Shown here in pieces: positions 1 to 11,500 of a DNA stretch of 64,000 nucleotides. The notes beneath the pieces were generated by a model. The model had not been told where the DNA came from. It saw only the letters and a program-made list of their open reading frames with translations, and searched no databases. The translations under genes were made by a program, and so were the position numbers. This DNA comes from Symsagittifera roscoffensis (taxonomy: Eukaryota > Xenacoelomorpha > Acoela > Convolutidae). Positions within the stretch are counted from its first letter, which is position 1. Every line of letters starts with the position of its first letter. Where the stretch lies: assembly GCF_963678635.1 (NCBI RefSeq), contig NC_087063.1, forward strand, positions 66,144,471 to 66,208,470, given 5' to 3'.

Positions 1-228
1 CCAATTTATTGACAAAATTGCATCTTGAAAATGCCCCGATAAATTCATTCTAACTCGAAATCAAAATATACGGCATGGAGTATAAACATTAAGTATAAAT
101 AGTAGAAGAGAGTGATCTTTGCTTGGTTTTGTTTCCGACCGCAGGGGTGCAATTGATTGCTCTTCATAATGAGGATGGGATGTTAATTTGATCTTAGCTG
201 GTTTTTAGAACAATATAATAAGTGCTAC

Positions 229-3200
229 CTGTAGGAGGGCGATGGAGAGTGCAGCAGCTGCAAATATGATCACATTGTCCTCAGTGAAATCCTTCACTTG
301 ACTGCAGCAGCCCTGCAAATATATTCACAAACATATTGATGAACTCTTTAAATTCATTAAATAACTAGCGTGTACCGCACCTCCGGTACTTCGAATTTTC
401 AACAACTAATCTTTGAGTGTACTCTGACAGCATTCAGTCACAGGGTTCGTAATTACAAATTTTGCTAAAGTTTTTTTATTCAAGTTTTTTATACAATTTT
501 TGAAGAACCATAAAATTTTTATTCTTCGAAAAATCTAAAAGGCACTAAGAAACGTCACATCTGGGAAACTGAAAGCAATTGAGCACTCGCATTTGGACGC
601 AAGATTTGCAACTCCTGAGAGTATTCTTACAGTACCCAACTACAACGTTGGGAAACTCAAATTTTGAGAACCTTCACCTTAAGTTTTCTAAAAAAAAGGT
701 ATTCGCACCTCGAAAACTACCAAAATTTGAGCAGTCTTTTTTGATGGCAATATTCGCAATCTTAGAAAGTACACAACTACAGGGCTGGGAATTTCACTTT
801 AACGAATTATTTTGTAATTTGAGTTTTCTGAAAATTTCCAAAAAAAATCACAAAAATCGTCGTATCTCCTAAGCAAAAATGATTTGGGCATTTTAAATTG
901 AAACAAAAAACGTCGTATCTGGAGAACAACAAGGATTTCAGCAGTCAAATTGGGAGGCAAAACTGGCAACTTCTGATTTTTCTTCTGTTTTGTGAAAGTT
1001 TTTATACCCAAGTTTTCAGAAAAATTTTGAAAAAACCTTAAAAACGTCATATCTCGAAAATTAGAAGAATTTGAGCATTCATATTCAGAGGCAAGATTCT
1101 AAACCCGCTGAGAGTACCCTCACAGATTCCAATAACAGGATTGAGATCTCCAAACTTTTGGAATTTTTCAACAAATAAACTTTTTTTGAAAACTTCGGAG
1201 AAAATCATAAAAAACGTCATATCTCGAAAACTACACGGATTTGAGCAGTCATATTTGGCGGCAAAATTCGCAACTCCTGAGAGTACCCTGACAGAGTCTC
1301 ACTACAGAGATGATAATTTTATGTTTTGTGAAATTTTTTATATCTAAGTTATCTGAAAAAATTTTGAAAAAATCCAAAAAAACGTCATATCTCGAAAACT
1401 ACAAGGATTTGAGCAGTGAGAATTGGAGGCAAGGTTCGCAACCCCTGAGAATACCCTGAAGGCACCCAACTACAGGGTGAAAATTTCAAATTAAATTTTC
1501 TAGAAACTTTTGAAAATTGCCTATCTCGTAAACTAAAAGGATTTGGTTATTCATATAAGGAGGCCAGAATCGCAAAACCTGGGAAAACTCTGACAATGAC
1601 AATGTCCTACTATTGGGTTGCTAATTTCAAACTTGATGAAATAAACACTGAATTTAAACTGGAAAATTGAAAATAAAACCTTAACCATTGCAAAACACGA
1701 TATAGCTTAAACGTGAAAAAATTCTTTTGTTAAAGATGCAAAAAAATAATACGTTGAAAAAGCTTTAACATGGCGAGATAGTGAAGCCCGCATTGGAATA
1801 TATAATAGATTATAGATGAAAGTTAAAAAATTAGGCGACGGGTAGACAGACATAATCAAATTAATTTAAAAAGCAGGTATACAGACAGACTTAATTTGGC
1901 CTCGAAAAAAATACTGAAAAATTAACGACCTTGCGGAAAACTAATTGAAAAATTTTCTTAAGCATTGCAATATATGATATAGCTTAAACATGAAAAAAGT
2001 CTTTCGTTAAACATGCAAAATTATTATGCTTAAACATGGGAGATAGCTGTCACTCGCATTTAAATATAGTATAGAATAGATAGATATAGATGTTAAGCAT
2101 GAAGCACGCTTCCGGAAATATCAAAATTAAGTCCTTTCGTCATCGCTCTAAAGCCGTCCGTCCCGACTCTCTTAGGTTTACATCGATCGAGAAAGGTTGG
2201 AAATCAAACCATTTAATCCATTATATCTACCATGAAATTTTCTTTTCTCGAATTTATCATTATCACAGGGTGATAGCACTAGCAAAAACAAAATGCATTT
2301 AAGTTGAATGCTAGCCTGCAGATGCTTGGGAATGGGTGAATCGGTCGAAGAATCAGACGGCATGGGGCAGAATGTGAAGTTATCAGAGGTCTTTTGCTCT
2401 TCCTCCGCACAACAGGACCACGGCAACTCATCCTTGTGACTCGAAGACCAAACAGTGCTGTCATCTGACCAGTCCAAATAACTGTCGCAGCCACAACAAG
2501 TCAACTAAAAAAACCTCAATATTAATTAACTTGATTGATTATTCAAGTCACATTTGAAAAGAATTGCTACTATCAGTTCCACGTCATTTCGATAGTTTCG
2601 TATAGTGAAATGACAATAAGCCTACCGTTTGTAGCTTGGCTCTCCTTGCGGCAAGAAGCAAAAAGTCTCTGAATTTATATTGATGTATGTTAGAAACTTT
2701 AGATGGTTTATTGAAATTTTAGCCTATTGCGCTTCTGACATTATGAGTTCTTCATTTAAGAAAAAACGACTTTGCAAATTTGATTGCACTCACGTTTGAC
2801 TGGATTCTGTCCATGATCTCAGAACACTCTGAGTTTGGTGCATAGGTTTCGATGGTGCCTTTCCAATCATTTGTTATCGTGTCAGTGATCTAAAAATAAC
2901 AAACTCTATTGCAGACATGAAAATTAATTTTCTGAGAATATTTTAAGGTAATCAGAAATAAGTCATAAGGACCGTCTGTTGAAATATGAAGGTGAGCACG
3001 GCTGCTGACACCTCCAAGCACAAGATGCAGAACGTAAGTGTGAAGAACTGAAACAAATACAAATGCGAGCTCATGAAGTCAAAAGAGCAAAATTCACGCG
3101 CCCCTCAACAACTTAACAAAAAAGACGACTTAATAATACAATTTAAATACAATCTTACAATGGAGAGACAGCATTTGCTTTCCCGGACTGCCCCACAGCA

Positions 3201-3490
3201 TCCAATAAAGGAATTCAGGAAGAGAAGAACTCCAACAACTCCAAGTATGCCGAGAGGTATCAGCAGATAGAAGTTAGCGAATTCGCATTTCGTAGAGAAA
3301 TATTGTAAAACTGAAAACGTGCAGATGCAAAGCAGCACTCCCGCAATCAGCTAAAATCAACAATATAATTGGATACCCCAACTTGCGTTAAACGTGAGTG
3401 AAATCATTTAATTTCAAACCGAATACAAACCCAAAAGAGGAAGTTCACGAGGAAGATGAAAACTTTGGAAAATGTTGTACATGAGCCCAT
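229..3490 (-). CDS. Tetraspanin, six exons visible, 3' end outside the window
   Basis: Exons read on the minus strand are 3490-3431, 3350-3159, 3047-2973, 2889-2794, 2504-2280 and 312-229. Every intron is phase 0 with AG acceptors and GT donors. The start ATG is at 3490 and an AG acceptor at 3493-3494 implies a 5'UTR intron. Exons 1-2 give a short cytoplasmic N-terminus, TM1, the small loop and TM2. Exon 3 is TM3 (75 bp, ending near LEVSAAVLTF). Exons 4-6 give the large extracellular loop with the family hallmarks CCG (LTCCGCDSY), PWSCC and a final GC (GCCSQVKDF), then the start of TM4. Tetraspanins are plasma-membrane organisers that gather partner proteins into microdomains. The exon 5 donor (GT at 2279-2278) is the weakest call and a small exon could be missing there. 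The remainder of TM4 and the C-terminal tail should lie left of position 1. Confidence 0.85.
551..1620. repeat. Degenerate ~165-bp tandem repeat in a tetraspanin intron
   Basis: About six diverged copies share the core 'aacgtcatatctcgaaaact', then 'ggatttgagcagt', then 'gcaactcctgagagtaccctgacag'. Core copies begin near 551, 700, 905, 1048, 1213, 1380 and 1525. The array lies in the last visible tetraspanin intron. The short ORFs that cross it are not conserved from copy to copy, so it is non-coding satellite-like DNA. Confidence 0.75.
1676..2096. repeat. Two diverged direct-repeat copies
   Basis: The stretch from 1680 ('attgcaaaacacgatatagc') to about 1825 returns in diverged form from 1963 ('attgcaatatatgatatagc') to about 2095. 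Each copy continues with 'ttaaa-atgcaaaa' and a pyrimidine-poor tail. The copies are about 280 bp apart. I see no coding content. Confidence 0.55.
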
Positions 3491-3593
3491 TTCTGAAAAA
3501 TATATATTTATTCTTCCTTCCGGAATAAAAGAAAACATTAAAAACTTAAACGCAAAATTATAGCTAACAAAATGATTCAATAAGAAAATTAAA

Positions 3594-3640
3594 ATGTTAA
3601 TTCAAACGTTTTCGCACATTCTATGCATCATCAGGATTAA
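3594..3640 (-). ncRNA. Hammerhead-ribozyme-like core in the Penelope terminal repeat
   Basis: On the minus strand CTGATGA (3634-3628) is followed by a 5-bp hairpin (3626-3614), then GAAA (3613-3610) and a weak GUU/AAC stem. This is the order of a type I hammerhead core. In the opposite copy at 32520-32544 the sequence reads CTCATGA, but the hairpin is preserved by paired changes (GCAC/GUGC). Hammerheads are known in the terminal repeats of Penelope-like elements. Stem I and the cleavage-site UH are not convincing here, so this may be a decayed ribozyme. Confidence 0.4.
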
Positions 3641-3731
3641 AATTTTTTACAATATTTACAAAACGATCAAAGATCTGAAAACTGAGTCTAAAATTGCTTT
3701 AAAACTTTTTGACCAATCAAATTTAAACAAC
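3594..3731 (-). repeat. Outer part of the left terminal inverted repeat of the Penelope-like element
   Basis: Read on the minus strand, this segment matches plus-strand 32413-32560 with only scattered differences. Shared stretches include 'gattggtc', 'agatctttgatcgttttgta' and 'gcgaaaacgtttgaattaac'. The match stops abruptly at 3594 and 32560, which I take as the element ends. It was separated from the rest of its arm (29633-29993) by the LINE and then the gypsy insertion. Confidence 0.7.
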
Positions 3732-4179
3732 TATAATAATAATAATAAAAATAATAATCATAAAAATAATAACAAAGGATTTAGGAATATAATCCAAGGG
3801 TTCGCATAAAACCCAGTCATTGCATTGTTGAAAGTTTAGTTTTCAGTTATAAGTGTAAGTTTCTTCAGGTATCTACAGTTGTTGCAGTCGCATAAAATGC
3901 GCCAAGTGCATCATGTATCTGATTCGTTGTAGCGAGTTTTGAAAAACTTTGTGTACATTCCTAGAAGTCTGTTTTTGCATTTTGGGTCAAACAATATGTC
4001 ACATTTGAAGTATTCGTTGTACAGATTAACAAGACGACATGCCCGAAACCAGAAATCCGACTCGCACTTCTTCAGACGCATTTGTTTGCAGACGAAATTT
4101 CGTGTCATTTGAGCTCTTCGGTTTCCAACGTCAGTGATGCTTACATGGCTTCTCCAGTCGATGTCAACTTTTCCAGCTA
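3732..4179 (-). pseudogene. LINE 3' part: reverse-transcriptase ORF C-terminus, 3'UTR and tail
   Basis: Minus-strand reading from 4179 to a stop at 3911 gives a LINE ORF2 C-terminus, with ITDVGNRRAQMTRNF then WFRACRLVNLYNEY, the usual 'R..f..ra.rlwN.l' ending. It continues in frame from the 3' end of the LINE fragment at 27160, directly across the gypsy insertion. After the stop come about 130 bp of 3'UTR and a (TTATTA)n-like tail at 3732-3775. It abuts the Penelope terminal repeat. Confidence 0.8.
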
Positions 4180-5081
4180 TGTAACATTCGTCTACTACAG
4201 TCACACATGAGGCTCAAGAAAAATAGGCCCTATAACCACTGGCTCAAGGGTCAGGGACACTATCTCTTGTGTTTTTCCACCTCAAGAACGGTCGGAGCCA
4301 GTTCGGTTCGCTTGTGACATGAGACTACGACCCGTTACAGCTTAAAGGCTACTACTAAAATATCCCCCCACTCTAGAATTAGAAACGTCCCCATACTTAG
4401 GTCTCTAAATACCCAAAATACATAAACGCCGTTAAAAACCGGGTTGGAACAATCCGTTAAGTTACTTTTTATTAGACAGTGGAACTTTGATCCATTTCAG
4501 ATGGATCAACCTAAAACTCGCCTTACCTCAACATAACAATTATAAAACACACTCTAGAATTTAAATTTGTACTCACATAGCAGCACGCTCAAGAATTGGG
4601 AAATGATCCAGTTGGTAACTAACTCAAGAAATAAATAACTAAAAGAAGTTTAATGTTTTATAGTTTGTACGACAAGGATAAGTCTATGCTCTAGAATTTG
4701 AGTTCTCATGGACCGTTGGGACACTCTAGTTGTCCGCCTTTCCGCTGAAGGTTCACTCTGGTCCAGCTTTAGAATAGAAGAACTCCAGACACGACTATCC
4801 AACTCGTGGGAATACGCTGGTTTCTGTTTCGAATAGGACAGCTCTACTCTTGTTCACTATGATGGAAATTGCGAATAGCAATTTCCCACTCGTTTTTATC
4901 TGACTACTTTCCCGCAATTGTTCTAAAATTGTTCTGATTTCTTTTTCTGATTTTCAGTTATCGCGAGAAAATCGTGCATGACATGTTCCATTCGAAATTT
5001 TGAAAAATTAAATTTCACTTCAAAATCAAGTATTTTCTGCTCTTCTCAAGGTCAAACTTCCAAATATGACCGACTGGCACA
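4180..5081 (-). repeat. 3' LTR of the giant gypsy element
   Basis: Begins TGTAACATTCG and ends GACTGGCACA on the plus strand (TG...CA ends). It matches 26258-27159 at 901 of 902 positions by direct reading; the single difference is A at 4424 versus G at 26502. It contains three copies of 'ctctagaatt' and six CTCAAG hexamers. A sense TATAAA, a splice donor and AATAAA lie within it in that order. Confidence 0.97.
4468..4473 (-). terminator. AATAAA polyadenylation signal in the 3' LTR
   Basis: Plus-strand 'tttatt' reads AATAAA in sense. It lies about 190 nt downstream of the TATAAA at 4662-4657, which would put the end of the R region near 4450. The 5' LTR has the same site at 26546-26551. Confidence 0.5.
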
Positions 5082-5095
5082 TACTCCCCGGACTC
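5082..5095 (-). other. Polypurine tract beside the 3' LTR
   Basis: In sense the sequence just before the LTR reads 'gagtccggggagta' then TGTGCC. The GGGGAG run directly against the LTR is the expected position of the plus-strand primer. The tract is short. Confidence 0.55.
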
Positions 5096-5511
5096 GAGAT
5101 CGATGTCCTCATCGCGCGCTGTCTTCTGCCAGTGAGTCCCAGAAAAACCGAGTGTTGCTCAAGATACAGTGCCAGTGGTCATTTACAGAAGTTTGCAGCA
5201 GATTTAAGATTATCTACACCCCAAAATTCACGACCATTTAAAATTTTCACACTATTGCTAAACAGCAATCAAAATCTGCATTTACCTGCACCTTTGAATT
5301 TTCGCTTTTCACGCCAATCATTTAAAAATCTCTTTTGTCCTATTCAATCAGGAAATTGTCATGCAGCATTTTGATTTATATAATAGATATAGTATATTAG
5401 TAACAATATTTGCTTTGTTAAAATTTCTTTTTCGTGAATCCAAGCTTCACTCGGATTCACACTCAAGCCCCCTTTCCCTCTCAAGACTCAAGATCCATCC
5501 GATTTGCCCCT
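5082..5511 (-). other. 3' untranslated region of the giant gypsy element
   Basis: 430 bp lie between the ORF2 stop and the 3' LTR. It contains several CTCAAG hexamers (5158 and three at 5460-5490). I see no ORF or known element other than the polypurine tract. Confidence 0.7.
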
Positions 5512-8500
5512 TCATCTCGTACTCTTCGCCTTGGAGGTACTGCATCCTGAAGTGCTAGATGCGGCAAACTGTCTCAACAGTTCCTCTTCATCATCGGAAC
5601 TAATCACAATCTCCTCCCAAGCCTTCAGCTGTTCATAGGATCGCATCCATTCTCTCTGCTCCTGCAATCTCTTTGCTTGGTTGGGTAGTGCCTTCACCCT
5701 AGCTTCTCGGTTCAAGCAAAAGGAGTTGTGCAGGCTCAAGCTCACGTTCTTCGCCAGGTCTTCCTCTAGTATCGACTCCCTCGCTTTGGTATTGTCTCTA
5801 GACATCTTACCCACTCTCTTCCATCCCGTCGTGATCGCATTACGATGGGTTAGCAGGGGTCTCTTGAAAGCTTCCGGCCCAATCTCGGCCTGGAACTGTC
5901 GATACTCCTTTTGATGTTTTCTCATGTGATCTTTCGTTGCCCTGTACAGCCAAGACGTCAGTGTCGCCCGAAACCATGGAAAGTACCTCAAGCGACTCCA
6001 TACGTGCCTGACTTCCGTCGGTATGGCGAATACTTTGCACGCAGTCTCAAACAACTCAAGTCTCCTGCTGTAGTCTATCGCGTATATTGACTCAGCCGTT
6101 GGCGTCGTCGCCTCCCGATATTTCGTTATATTCTCTTCTATCCATCTCAGAGCTAACATCGTACTCACTACTAAGAGCGTCACCTTCTGCCGGTGATCCG
6201 GTAGTCCGATCGACCGAATCTCTTCCACATCCCACACCAGGCAAAGGTTCTTGTGATCTGGATACCACACCGTTTGTGCCAAACAGTGGCATGGGCATTC
6301 CCCATGAGAGATCTCAATGCTCCTGAGATTACGCTCCCCTGAGGCTTCCAAGAGAGGCTCAAGCTCCATCATCTTCTCGTGCATCGTGTCGTTGTCTTCC
6401 AGGTTCGGAGTACTTCCCACAGGTTTACCGATCACGTTTTGTCTCTCGTGATCGCTCGTGTTTTCTCTTTCCAACTTCAGAAGATCTTCTCCCCAGATTT
6501 CGCTTAAGTCATCTCTCAATTCTTTTGGTACCGTCCCTTTGATTTTTCTCAACAACTTGTGCGAGTGATGCGATATCCGAGCCAACCTCACGCACTTGGG
6601 CACTGAGAAGGCCTTGTCCACCAGTATTCTCTGGCTGGACACTTCCACCATCGTCATGTGTAGCGGGTAGTGACTTCCGCACAAGTTGGCCATCATTGAC
6701 CCTATCAGCGATTTCGCGTTCAATGGCAAGCCATAAGCTTCGCTCAAGGGAAATCCCATTTCCGCCTCAAGACCAACTTTCCAGCTCCGGATGTGTTTTT
6801 GAGTCACCTGCAACACCCCGGGCCATGATTCTACGCTCAACGCCGTCACTAAATGATGTTCAGACTCCAGTCTCTCCAGTGCCTGCAGACCACACATTCT
6901 CGAGAAGAATCCGAGAGCTGTCGCTATATTCACCGTGGTTCTCGCGTAACATTCCGCTATTATTTGCACTTCACTTTTCTCCCTTTCTGTGATGTCTTCG
7001 AACCAAGTGACCAGGTCTTCTTTTTGAAACGACAGTATTCTGACGCATGACCGTCCATCGCAGATGTGCTCTCCGTTCCCACACGTCGAATCCAGACAGC
7101 TACCCGGCTCCAATTTCTTTGCTGACCCGGGGTCGCTCGTCCTTTCGCTTGGCTCTTGCATCTGGGGTGTGATTAGCTTATGTAGCACACTCAACTTCGC
7201 CAGATCTTCATCTTCCGTTGGTGCTAACCTCACTCGCTCGGTGGTTTCCTCGATTAGACTCGCATGGGGATGTGGACACCAGGAGGGTCTTAGTAGCTTC
7301 CATATCACTCCCAAGTTCGTGGTTAACAAGCCATCTCCACCGCCCATGTTCACTTCAACTCTCTTGTTTGAGCGCGGTATGCTTATCACCTCTGGTGTTT
7401 TCTCAAGAATCAGGCCCAGGCTCGGCCCCTCTTTCTCCACTGCGTCTATCTCCATTATCCTTTCTGTCCAAAACTTCAGTAGCTCCGCTACCTCATGGTT
7501 TCTGTGGGCTCCTCCAGCTTCCGAGTCTAAGAAGGGATTGTAGGCTATTCCCATCACTCCAGACACATATTGGTATTCCCCCTTCTCACTGAGTCTCGAG
7601 TACTGTTCTGACGAGGCCAGGTTACGGTGAACATCATGTTCTTCCTCGAACTTCTTATTAGAGAACCTCCGTACCTCGTCCAGCTTTCGATGGTTCTCTA
7701 AGGATAGTCTGGAACCATCTTCTTTCTCTATTCCTGTACTCTGATATACGTTCAAGATGATCGTTGAGACTCTTCTCTCCATGGTTTTACTTCCACTTGC
7801 TCTCTGGTGGCATGCCAGGATGGTGCTATCAGACATCATTGACATTGTCCATCTCAAGAAACATGTGGCATCTTTTCTCCTAGCCAGGCTCAAGCCTGAA
7901 TTGTCCCTGGCCACGTGTTGCATCAGTGCCTGATACACCTCCATCTTCTTGCTTCCCAACTTCAGCCTGTCATACGAGGTCAATGTCTCCAACTCTATTC
8001 CCACCAGACTCCAGGTGAACATTAATTGTCCCGCAGTTCTAACGAAGGGATTCGCCATTAGTGGCGGTGCTGATGAGGATGTTCTCATCGCCTCTTCAAA
8101 ATGATCCTTCAACAAACTCTGCCAGGACCTCTTCAGATGACTTGCCATCTCTATCTTATTAACCTCGGCTTTTTGCTGGGTGGCCCAATTGCGTCGCCTG
8201 CGAGCTATTCCACTGTCCAACTTCTTCAAGCAGTCCTCCATTTCCTTCAATGTTTCGAGGGCCACCCACCACGTCCGGGAAGTGTTCCTCGTCTTGTTTC
8301 TCTCCAATGGATCACTCGTCACTTGTTCGCCCATGTCCTGATGTGCCTTCGAGATCCATTCTTTGCCGATCTCCACTTCCCCTACCTGTCCGTTCGTTGA
8401 ACCTCTCTTCACGTTTACCTTCTGAGGCTTGAAGTCTTCTTCTGACGTCGAACTGGTGGGAACCTCTATTTCCTTTTCTACTTCAAGTGGTTTCCTGAGC

Positions 8501-11500
8501 TCCGAGCTGTTCTTGTATGCCGCCGTCTTGCATCGGGCCAAAACGATGGGCGCCGTCTCTCTCAAGTTTCCTTCCGAAACAGCATCCACTGAAGGACTAC
8601 CCCATCCTTCCACTTCTCTCTTCCTCTTGCGAGTCTTCACCTCTCTGCTCGAGGGTGTTGTGGCTATCATCATTGATTCGACCTCTCCATCCACTCCTTC
8701 CAACTCTTGCCTCCCCCCTGCTCGAGCCTTAAGGATATTAGTACTTTTAATCATATTACTAGTCCCAACCTTATCCCTTTTTATATCATCAACCATTTTA
8801 TCCACAGTTTTTCGTTTCAGAGTAGAGCTGTCCTCACATTTCTCTTTTCTAGTCTTCGATCGTGCGTTCCTCAGCTCCACTAGCTTGTTCAGCAGCTCTT
8901 TTCTTGCTTTCTCATCCAGGCCCGTTCCTATCAGGAGCGGTTCCCCGAATCTCACTACTGCGTCCCACAGTTCCTTCTTGAACTTGTCCAGCGTCGTCTC
9001 GCTGCCCACTTCTCGATTGAATTCCTCCAGGAACTCCTGCCAAGCGTCATCCTCGAGAGATCCCAAGAATATGTCCCTATTCCCTTCGAACGTGTTCTTC
9101 TCCCTTTCCTCCGAGCTCAAGAGTAACATCCCCATATTGAAGGTTTCACCTGCCAATGGCAACTCTAGGTTCTTCCGTGGAGACGGAATCAGGGGTGGTG
9201 TGGCAGTATCTGCCCAATTCTCCTCGCTCAAATCTTTCAACAGCTCTTGAGTGGTGAGCTCCTCCCCTGATGGCCCTGGTTCAGGCGTATTCCCCACTTC
9301 CATGTCTTCACCAGCTTCACTGAGAGTTTCATCCATACTCTCTTCTTCTGACTCATGTCTCCTTCTCTCGAGAATTTTCTTAAATCGGTCCTCGACGGGT
9401 CCGCTCCTCTTGTCTCCAGGTGTGTCCACGGACAGTGGTGATGGTGTCGCGGGATCCAGCTTTTTGTATTCCGTCAGTGCTACGTGCAGTTGACCTGCTG
9501 CATCTAGTTCTGTTCCTTCCTGTCTTATTTCCACCTGTTCCATGCCATAGGGCGCCTTATATTTTCTCGTGGCAAATTTCATGTCGTCCACCAGTGCGAC
9601 GTGTCCCTCCATCACGATCATCCTGCCATCATCCCATATGGGTAGCATATTCTCAAGTCCTTCCTTCTCAAGAGTCCTCAAGACTTTCCGCACCTCATAT
9701 CCAGGGGGCTGCGAACCTCTACTCTTTTTCGCTTGCGTCGTCCACGAATTTACCTTCATCTCGCTGGTATGGAAGTAGACCGCCGCCGTGTAGCCAATGA
9801 ACAGGGGGTCCCAGCCATCAGTGAAATCCTTCTGCATTTCCTCCGCCCTCATCCTCGCCATTATGGAGGGAACTACCAAGGGACTATTCATTCCTAAGGT
9901 CATCCTCCTGACTATTGGGAACTCAGGCATGGTTGCCGGGAGGATTTCTTTCTCCATTATGGTCTCTAGCTCCCTCTTCACCAGTGCGAAGCACTCCTTC
10001 CAGGCAGGAATTCTCAAGATTTCTCGTCCGTCCGCCGTCAATGGGTTCAAGTTCCAGAATTTGGGATACATTTCAATAGGGCCCTCTCGCTTGCCTCCCA
10101 TTCTGCATTGCATTTGTCCCCTGAAATTGCACACCATCATCTCAGCATCTTTCACTTTTCCGAAGAGTACCGTGTTGCTCATACGCGCCCTGAGCACTTC
10201 CTGCTGACACCAATTCAGCGCTGCACCATCCAGTACGCTGATGAGACTCAAGTGCGTCACCGAGTGACGATACGTTATCACCAGGGGATCTGGAAACGCG
10301 TACGTCACTGCTGGACCATAGATGCAGGTCACCACCTCCTCCAGACCTCGGATTATCCCCATTGGGTCCGACCTCATTGCCAGACACAGGTCCGTCAACA
10401 GAGGCATCCCTCTGTTCGCCTTCTCCCATTCTTCTCTCGAGGTTGGGTTCTCATCTTCACCCGTCATGTATCGATTCTGCATCATGAGGTATTGCACCAG
10501 TAGTGTCTTCAACCCTGCGGCGCACTTGTAGGAGCTGGTTTCAATGCTCGTGTGGACTCTCCCCATAGACAGAGGTTCTCCATATTCCATTAACCGATGA
10601 AACGACACCAATTCCCCATGGGTCAAGAGCACTAGTGCCAGGTACCCATCAACTCGAAGTGTCTCCACTCCCCGACTAAACATGTATGCTGGACCCATAT
10701 TGAACAAGTATCTGGGGTAGACCAAATACAGGGCCAAGAGCAGGCTGATGGGCATGCCCAGTATCTCCTGCACGAAGGCTCCGAAGATAGTCGCCGTGGT
10801 GCCGAACACTCCTGCCAAGAATTCTCTCTCCCAGCAAGGACTCAAGAACTTGAGAATCTCGTAATCTCTCCTAGTCTTCAATTCGCCGTTGGCGTGCTCT
10901 CTCCAAAATCCTCCAATCGTCACTTCATTGGCGGCCGAGACAAATCTGACCACCGTCATGTCTCTCCTTTCAGCTAGCTCCAGTTGCTTCTCTAGAAAAC
11001 TCCAGATTTGTTTCACGAGGAGTGGTGCTTCCTCCCTCGTTTTATTCGTGGCGTTCTCCAGCCTTGGTGTCAGGAATGGCCACCAGCCATTCTCTTGGGT
11101 CAAGCGATATTTCATCGATTCTAACTGTTTCTCCGTCTCGACCACATTTCTTCTCTCGTTGCTGGGACCTCTAGTCCTGCTGGTGGAATTTGCGACTTTC
11201 ACATCCATACTCCGGAACCACAGGCTGGCCGTCAACTGGTTTATCGCCGGGTGGTCGTCCCCGATGACTGGGCTGAACTTGAGTTGTCTAGCAAAGTTCG
11301 ATATCTCTAGCAAGAGTACCTCATCCAATACAATCAAGACATCGGCTAGTCCGTAAAAGCCCCTCAGCGCATGAGATATGTCAGCCCATGCCGCTGGTAA
11401 TTCTGATCTGTAAAGTCTCAAGTTTACTGGCTCCAGCTCTCGATTGGGGGCTGCCATCAGAATCCGCCATTCACTCCCTTCCGCTATCAAGATTAAGACC

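Noticed and set aside
8429-9250. 273-aa plus-strand ORF opposite ORF2
   Set aside because: Ser/Leu/Pro-rich mirror of the acidic ORF2 region; an antisense shadow.
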